From Planctomycetota bacterium (GTDB taxonomy: Bacteria; Planctomycetota; UBA1135; GCA-002686595), in NCBI GenBank assembly GCA_027623615.1, contig JAQBVH010000045.1:1-10746 (forward strand): a stretch of 10,746 nucleotides of DNA, given 5' to 3'. Below, piece after piece: positions 7,765-10,746 of the stretch. Position 1 is the stretch's first letter; the number at the start of each line of letters is the position of its first letter. Below the pieces are notes generated by a model. That model was not told the DNA's origin and did no database searches. It was given only the letters and a program-made list of their open reading frames with translations. A program made the position numbers and the translations under genes.

Positions 7765-9846
7765 ATGACCAAGTCCATCCACGCCCTCGCGGGCGCCTTC
7801 GCCCTCGCCCTTGCCGGGTCGAGCGCCGCCCAGAACACGTACCAGTACACCTTCGGCAAGGGGCTCGTCGAGCCCAACGATGTTGCCGTCTACCGCCCGT
7901 GCAACGGCGGGCCCAGCTACGTCTTCGTGGCCGACCTGGGGCTCAACCGGCTCGTGCGCTACAACGGCACGGGCTCCAACGACCCGGCCTTCGCAGTGAA
8001 CGTTGACGCCCTCGACACGGGCCCGTGGGGGGTCGCCGCCGACGACTCGATCGCCTCGCCGAACCAGGGGCAGATCTACACGACGACCCACAGCATCTCC
8101 AAGGACTTCGGCCTCCTGTGGATCTATGACACGCCCGCCCTCGCCCTCACCCCGACGTGTGTCAGCATCAAGTGGTTCGACGGCAACGGCGACCCGCAGT
8201 GGCTGCGCGAACCCAAGGGCGTCGCCGTGGACGCTGCGGGCAACGTCTACGTCGCCGAGCCCCAGGGTGGTGTCGTGCTCAAGGTCGATGCGGCCGATGT
8301 GGCCTACGCTGGCGCCGTCTGCATCGAGGTGACCGCGTCCCTGTCCTTCGACACCCAGTGGTTCGAGCCGATCGACGTCAGCGTCGACAAGGCCGGCCGC
8401 ATGCACGTCGCGCACCGCTGCGGTTGCGTGCCCGTGTTCAACCCCGACGGGACCTTGATCTCGACCAGCGCCATCTGGACGGGAGACTCCCACGGGGTCG
8501 ACGCCAAGAACGATCACGCGGACACCTACGTCAGCGGGGTCGACAAGGTGCTCGGGTTCGACTGGGACTACCTGAACGAGACGCGGGTCGGGAAGGAGAA
8601 CTTCGGCGCCTTCACGGACCCGCGCGGTATCGAGTTCCAGAAGTACGAGTACACCTACGGGGCTGGCTACACCCGCTGCGAGGATCGCTACTTCCTCGCC
8701 GACGCGGCCACGTCCGAGATCATCGTCTACGGCAAGGACTTCTACTCGACGCCGCTCCCGAACGACGCCGTGGCCTTCTACCGCTTCGATCCGGGCACGC
8801 TCGACTCCGCCCTCTCGAACCACATGACCCTGACGGGTCCGGCCACGCCCTACCCGACCGCCGGCCGCGTGCGCTGCGGTCTGGCCTTCCCCGAGGGCAT
8901 CGGCGGGGGCCTCGTGCCCGACCACGCGAGCCTCGACTTCGGCGCCGGCGACTTCACCTTCGAGACGTGGATCTGCGCCAGCGACGCGCCCGGTGTGCGC
9001 ACCATCTTCGACAAGCGCGACGGCTTCGCCGGCTACCACGCCTTCCTCTACGACGGCTACTTCGGCTTCCAGTTGATGGCCGGCGCGGGCTTCGAGAACA
9101 TGTACACGCTGAACGACGACAACTTCGTCGGCGACGGCAAGTGGCATCACGTCGCGGTCACGGTCGAGCGCAAGGTCAGCGGCCAGGAGCGAGTGCGGCT
9201 CTACGTCGACTGCCAGCTCACCTACCAGGACCTGACCCCGATCCTCGGCAGCGTCGACAACGACGTCGCCCTGAGCGTCGGCGTGCACGGCACCGGCCTC
9301 AACAGCCTGACGGGCGCCCTCGACGAGCCGACCTTCTACAGCCGCTCGCTCAACGCCTGTGAGCTGATGAAGATCTGCAAGGCGGGCTGCGCCGGCAAGC
9401 ACGGCACGGACGTGATCCACCACTTCTGTACGGCGGAGATGAGCGCGAGCGGCTGCCTGCCGAGCATGGACTACTCCGGCACCCCGAGCCTCAGCGGCTC
9501 GGACCCCTTCATCCTCGTCGCCAAGTCGATCGACGCGGACACTGTCGGGTTCCTGACCTGGGGCACGACTGGCGAGGCCTTCACTCCCTTCCAGGGTGGC
9601 GTCCTCTGCGTCGCGGGTCCCCTCCGTCGCTCGCCCCTGCTGCAGGCGACCGGTCAGGGCGACTGCGGCGGAACGCTCAGCGTCGACTTCAACACGCTCG
9701 CGCTGAGTGATCCGTCCCTCGCCCCGGGCACCAGCGTGTGGGCGCAGTTCTGGGTGCGCGACCTGTACGCGGCGGGAGGTCCTCCGGGCCTGCAGCGCGT
9801 GCCGATCGTCTTGACCGACGCTCTGCACTTCACGATGGAGCCGTGA
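7765..9846 (+). CDS. Secreted NHL-type beta-propeller plus LamG-domain protein with planctomycete-style C-terminal tail
   Basis: A 693-residue exported protein. Residues 1-22 are a signal peptide (MTKSIHALAGAFALALAGSSAA, likely cleaved before Q23). Residues ~30-325 show propeller/NHL-like repeats: PNDVAVYRP...YVFVADLGLNRLVRY, EPKGVAVDAAGNVYVAEPQG, EPIDVSVDKAGRMHVAHRCG, DPRGIEFQ...YFLADAATSEIIVYG. Residues ~333-530 are a LamG/concanavalin-like jelly roll: AVAFYRFD, FTFETWICASD, DGKWHHVAVTVER, GALDEPTFYSRSLNACEL. Residues 555-693 (FCTAEMSASGCLPS ... TPFQGGVLCVAGPLRR ... LSVDFNTLAL ... FTMEP) match a tail I recall on many planctomycete secreted proteins. The Cys pairs suggest disulfides outside the cytoplasm. 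I chose ATG 7765 because it starts the signal peptide; the frame is open back to 7444, but that part overlaps the DinB-like gene and gives Arg-rich sequence. No Shine-Dalgarno is seen. Carbohydrate or surface binding is likely but not shown. Confidence 0.9.
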   Translation: MTKSIHALAGAFALALAGSSAAQNTYQYTFGKGLVEPNDVAVYRPCNGGPSYVFVADLGLNRLVRYNGTGSNDPAFAVNVDALDTGPWGVAADDSIASPNQGQIYTTTHSISKDFGLLWIYDTPALALTPTCVSIKWFDGNGDPQWLREPKGVAVDAAGNVYVAEPQGGVVLKVDAADVAYAGAVCIEVTASLSFDTQWFEPIDVSVDKAGRMHVAHRCGCVPVFNPDGTLISTSAIWTGDSHGVDAKNDHADTYVSGVDKVLGFDWDYLNETRVGKENFGAFTDPRGIEFQKYEYTYGAGYTRCEDRYFLADAATSEIIVYGKDFYSTPLPNDAVAFYRFDPGTLDSALSNHMTLTGPATPYPTAGRVRCGLAFPEGIGGGLVPDHASLDFGAGDFTFETWICASDAPGVRTIFDKRDGFAGYHAFLYDGYFGFQLMAGAGFENMYTLNDDNFVGDGKWHHVAVTVERKVSGQERVRLYVDCQLTYQDLTPILGSVDNDVALSVGVHGTGLNSLTGALDEPTFYSRSLNACELMKICKAGCAGKHGTDVIHHFCTAEMSASGCLPSMDYSGTPSLSGSDPFILVAKSIDADTVGFLTWGTTGEAFTPFQGGVLCVAGPLRRSPLLQATGQGDCGGTLSVDFNTLALSDPSLAPGTSVWAQFWVRDLYAAGGPPGLQRVPIVLTDALHFTMEP

Positions 9847-9847
9847 A

Positions 9848-9861
9848 CGCTCGCAAGAGCG
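9848..9861 (+). other. Small hairpin with a GNRA-type loop after the LamG gene
   Basis: CGCTC (9848-9852) and GAGCG (9857-9861) enclose GCAA, a GNRA tetraloop. It starts two bases after the stop codon. It may stabilise the mRNA end or be chance. Confidence 0.3.
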
Positions 9862-9889
9862 GCTCGCAGCCCAGCCTGTGATCTCGATC

Positions 9890-9916
9890 GGGGGCCTCTT
9901 CCAGGAAGGGGCCCCC
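9890..9916. terminator. Strong palindromic hairpin between convergent genes
   Basis: Thirteen bases on each side of A9903 are complementary, with one G-T wobble: GGGGGCC at 9890-9896 pairs with GGCCCCC at 9910-9916, and CTTCC at 9898-9902 with GGAAG at 9904-9908. The real loop would be CAG or larger. It lies 43 bases after the stop of the LamG gene (plus) and 66 bases after the stop of the zinc-ribbon-like gene (minus), so it probably terminates both. Neither side has a proper T-run, as is common in very GC-rich genomes. Confidence 0.7.
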
Positions 9917-9982
9917 GAGTGGTTGTCCACCTCCGATGCCGGCCCACCAAGCACCCGGCCAGGCCTGCGAAAGAGGCTGCTG

Positions 9983-10291
9983 TCAGAAGAGGTTGATCTC
10001 GGTCGTCCCGTCGAGGGTCGGCTTCGTCCCTCTCAGCTCCGCCAGCTGCTTGCCTCGGCAGCGCACGCAGTGGGTGCCCCAGGACCTCTCCCGAGCATGC
10101 AACAGCAGGAGAATCGCCACGACCAGCAAGAGCCCACCCAACAGCCACCAGCCTGCGTCCTGAAACAAGCTCCAGCCGGCCCCGACCAGGGCGAGCAGGC
10201 CAACCAGCTTGGGGACGGCGACGATCCGCCGGCTGTGCGGCGTGGTCTCCTCGCACGCGGAGCAATACTGGACGGTCTCGCGTAGGAACAT
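9983..10291 (-). CDS. Small membrane protein with two CxxC motifs flanking a transmembrane hairpin
   Basis: A 102-residue protein of no recognised family. Order: C10-x-x-C13 near the N-terminus, hydrophobic segments at ~27-43 and ~48-65 joined by a short polar turn (QDAG), then C75-x-x-C78 in THCVRCRGKQL, and a polar tail. The four cysteines could form one zinc site if both ends lie on the same side of the membrane, as two membrane passes allow. CxxC - hydrophobic - HCxxC resembles the LITAF/zinc-ribbon layout, which I give as an analogy, not an identification. The start ATG (10289-10291) is well supported by AGGAG at 10298-10302 with 6-base spacing. That site overlaps the CCA end of the tRNA encoded just upstream, so the two are almost certainly one transcript. 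The only promoter I can see is the tRNA promoter. Confidence 0.75.
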   Translation of the reverse strand: MFLRETVQYCSACEETTPHSRRIVAVPKLVGLLALVGAGWSLFQDAGWWLLGGLLLVVAILLLLHARERSWGTHCVRCRGKQLAELRGTKPTLDGTTEINLF

Positions 10292-10297
10292 GATCGG

Positions 10298-10302
10298 CTC
10301 CT
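10298..10302 (-). promoter_or_regulatory. Shine-Dalgarno site sharing a base with the tRNA 3' end
   Basis: AGGAG, 6 bases before the ATG at 10291. Its first A (10302) is the last base of the tRNA's encoded CCA. A cut directly after CCA would shorten the site to GGAG and leave a 10-base leader on the mRNA. Confidence 0.65.
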
Positions 10303-10378
10303 GGTGGGCCCTGTTGGACTTGAACCAACGACCTACCGATTATGAGTCAGCAGCTCTAACCAGCTGAGCTAAGGGCCC
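10302..10378 (-). tRNA. tRNA with anticodon CAT, best read as tRNA-Ile2 (lysidine-modified)
   Basis: A complete 77-base cloverleaf with encoded CCA. Reading the minus strand: acceptor GGGCCCT/AGGGCCC, TA, D arm GCTC-AGCTGGTTA-GAGC, anticodon stem GCTGA/TCGGT around loop CTCATAA, variable AGGTC, T arm GTTGG-TTCAAGT-CCAAC, discriminator A. CAT could be Met or Ile2. I prefer Ile2: ACTCATAATCG and TGGTTCAAGTCCA read almost as in E. coli tRNA-Ile2 as I remember it, and pairs C4-G69 and C5-G68, features used by TilS to choose Ile2, are present. E. coli elongator tRNA-Met differs in both arms. If so, TilS converts C34 to lysidine and the tRNA reads AUA. It is not an initiator tRNA: the acceptor starts with a normal G-C pair and the anticodon stem lacks the three G-C pairs. 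Confidence 0.93.
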
Positions 10379-10388
10379 CGGGACGGTC

Positions 10389-10418
10389 ACCCTACCGTCG
10401 CCCACGGGGTGATGACAG
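10389..10418 (-). promoter_or_regulatory. Promoter for the tRNA and the membrane-protein gene
   Basis: On the minus strand, CTGTCA (10418-10413, 4 of 6 to TTGACA) and TAGGGT (10394-10389, fits TANNNT) are 18 bases apart. Transcription would start near 10382, a few bases before the tRNA 5' end at 10378. An inverted repeat GACGGT/ACCGTC (10382-10387, 10394-10399) straddles the -10. Confidence 0.5.
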
Positions 10419-10500
10419 CCGCAGGGCGGCGGAGGCGCGCAGTGCGCGGTACCCGCGTGGTGTGCCCTGGTCGGCCTCCCCACGATCGGGCGAGCGCCGT

Positions 10501-10506
10501 TACCCT
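10501..10506 (+). promoter_or_regulatory. Possible -10 element for a leaderless gene at 10513
   Basis: TACCCT ends 6 bases before ATG 10513. GGGAG at 10507-10511 is only 1 base from the ATG, too close for a working Shine-Dalgarno, which favours leaderless initiation. No -35 is clear. Confidence 0.4.
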
Positions 10507-10512
10507 GGGAGC

Positions 10513-10746
10513 ATGCTGCGGTCCGTTCTGCTTGCGCTGCTCCTCGTCGCTCCCTCGTTCGCCCAGTACGAGGGCGCGCCGCCCACAAGGCGCCAGATCC
10601 TGGCCCTCCAGCCACTGGTCGAGGCCACCTGCAAGCGGCTCGAGCTGCACCTGCCTTCGTTCAAGGCCCACGACCTGGAGAGCCGCATCAAGAAGACACT
10701 CCAGAATCAGGTCACCCGGGTGGTCGAGCGGCGCCACAAGGCGCTG
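10513..10746 (+). CDS. Secreted protein of unknown function, N-terminal part (runs off the window)
   Basis: The first 78 codons are present and the frame is open at the window end. It starts MLRSVLLALLLVAPSFAQYEG: a short basic start, a leucine-rich core and SFA before Q18, a typical signal peptide with likely cleavage before Q18. The mature part seen so far (RRQILALQPLVEATCKRLEL, then a lysine/arginine-rich stretch ending VTRVVERRHKAL) looks helical and basic with one cysteine. I recognise no family. It is transcribed away from the tRNA gene; the 134 bases between them hold both starts. TACCCT lies 6 bases before the ATG. That it is a real exported protein is fairly sure; role unknown. Confidence 0.75.
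   Translation, partial: MLRSVLLALLLVAPSFAQYEGAPPTRRQILALQPLVEATCKRLELHLPSFKAHDLESRIKKTLQNQVTRVVERRHKAL

Noticed and set aside
7753..9954. 733-codon minus-strand frame antisense to the LamG protein gene
   Set aside because: Shadow of the plus-strand gene: biased composition, no domain, and the plus frame has a signal peptide and clear domains.

Overview
The window is high-GC, gene-dense DNA from a bacterial chromosome, most likely a member of the Planctomycetota. The best clue is the secreted protein at 7765-9846. Its last ~140 residues (FCTA...GCLPS...PFQGGVLCVAGPLRR...DFN...) look like the shared C-terminal tail I recall from large families of planctomycete surface proteins. Most genes also lack a clear Shine-Dalgarno site, which fits that group. 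The phylum call rests on recognition, not on a search.

Layout. (1) 1-471: 3' end of an RNA 3'-terminal phosphate cyclase gene (rtcA), followed by a membrane-anchored, Pro/Glu-rich protein of unknown function (514-1434). (2) 1664-6197: a probable three-gene unit, all on the plus strand, with gaps of 9 and 7 bases: a 74-residue CxxC protein, NADP-type glutamate dehydrogenase (gdhA), and a 976-residue protein. The large protein carries a degenerate receiver domain, an intact receiver domain, the ATP-binding half of a PEP synthase, and a conserved C-terminal domain. It lacks the phosphohistidine and PEP-barrel domains needed for classical PEP synthesis, and it is the most unusual gene here. (3) 6198-6495: noncoding DNA with a motif also found at 1508-1527, an inverted array of CGGAC/GTCCG units on an exact 10-bp period, and a terminator-like hairpin. 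(4) 6496-6973: two gene remnants whose truncated 5' ends meet at 6679-6683. One is the last 61 codons of an S9-family peptidase (minus); the other is the end of a PQQ-type beta-propeller gene (plus). (5) 6983-7510: a DinB-like putative metalloprotein.

(6) 7765-9846: a secreted beta-propeller plus LamG-type protein with the planctomycete-style tail, ended by a 27-base palindrome that probably also serves the convergent minus-strand unit. (7) 9983-10378, minus strand: a CAT-anticodon tRNA, best read as tRNA-Ile2, and ten bases after it a membrane protein with paired CxxC motifs. The Shine-Dalgarno site of that protein shares a base with the tRNA's encoded CCA end. (8) 10513 to the window end: the start of a secreted protein of unknown function.

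How the genes may work together: the gdhA unit puts ammonia assimilation next to a protein that looks able to sense (receiver) and bind ATP and possibly pyruvate or PEP, so a carbon/nitrogen coordination role is reasonable but inferred. The other genes show no clear shared pathway.
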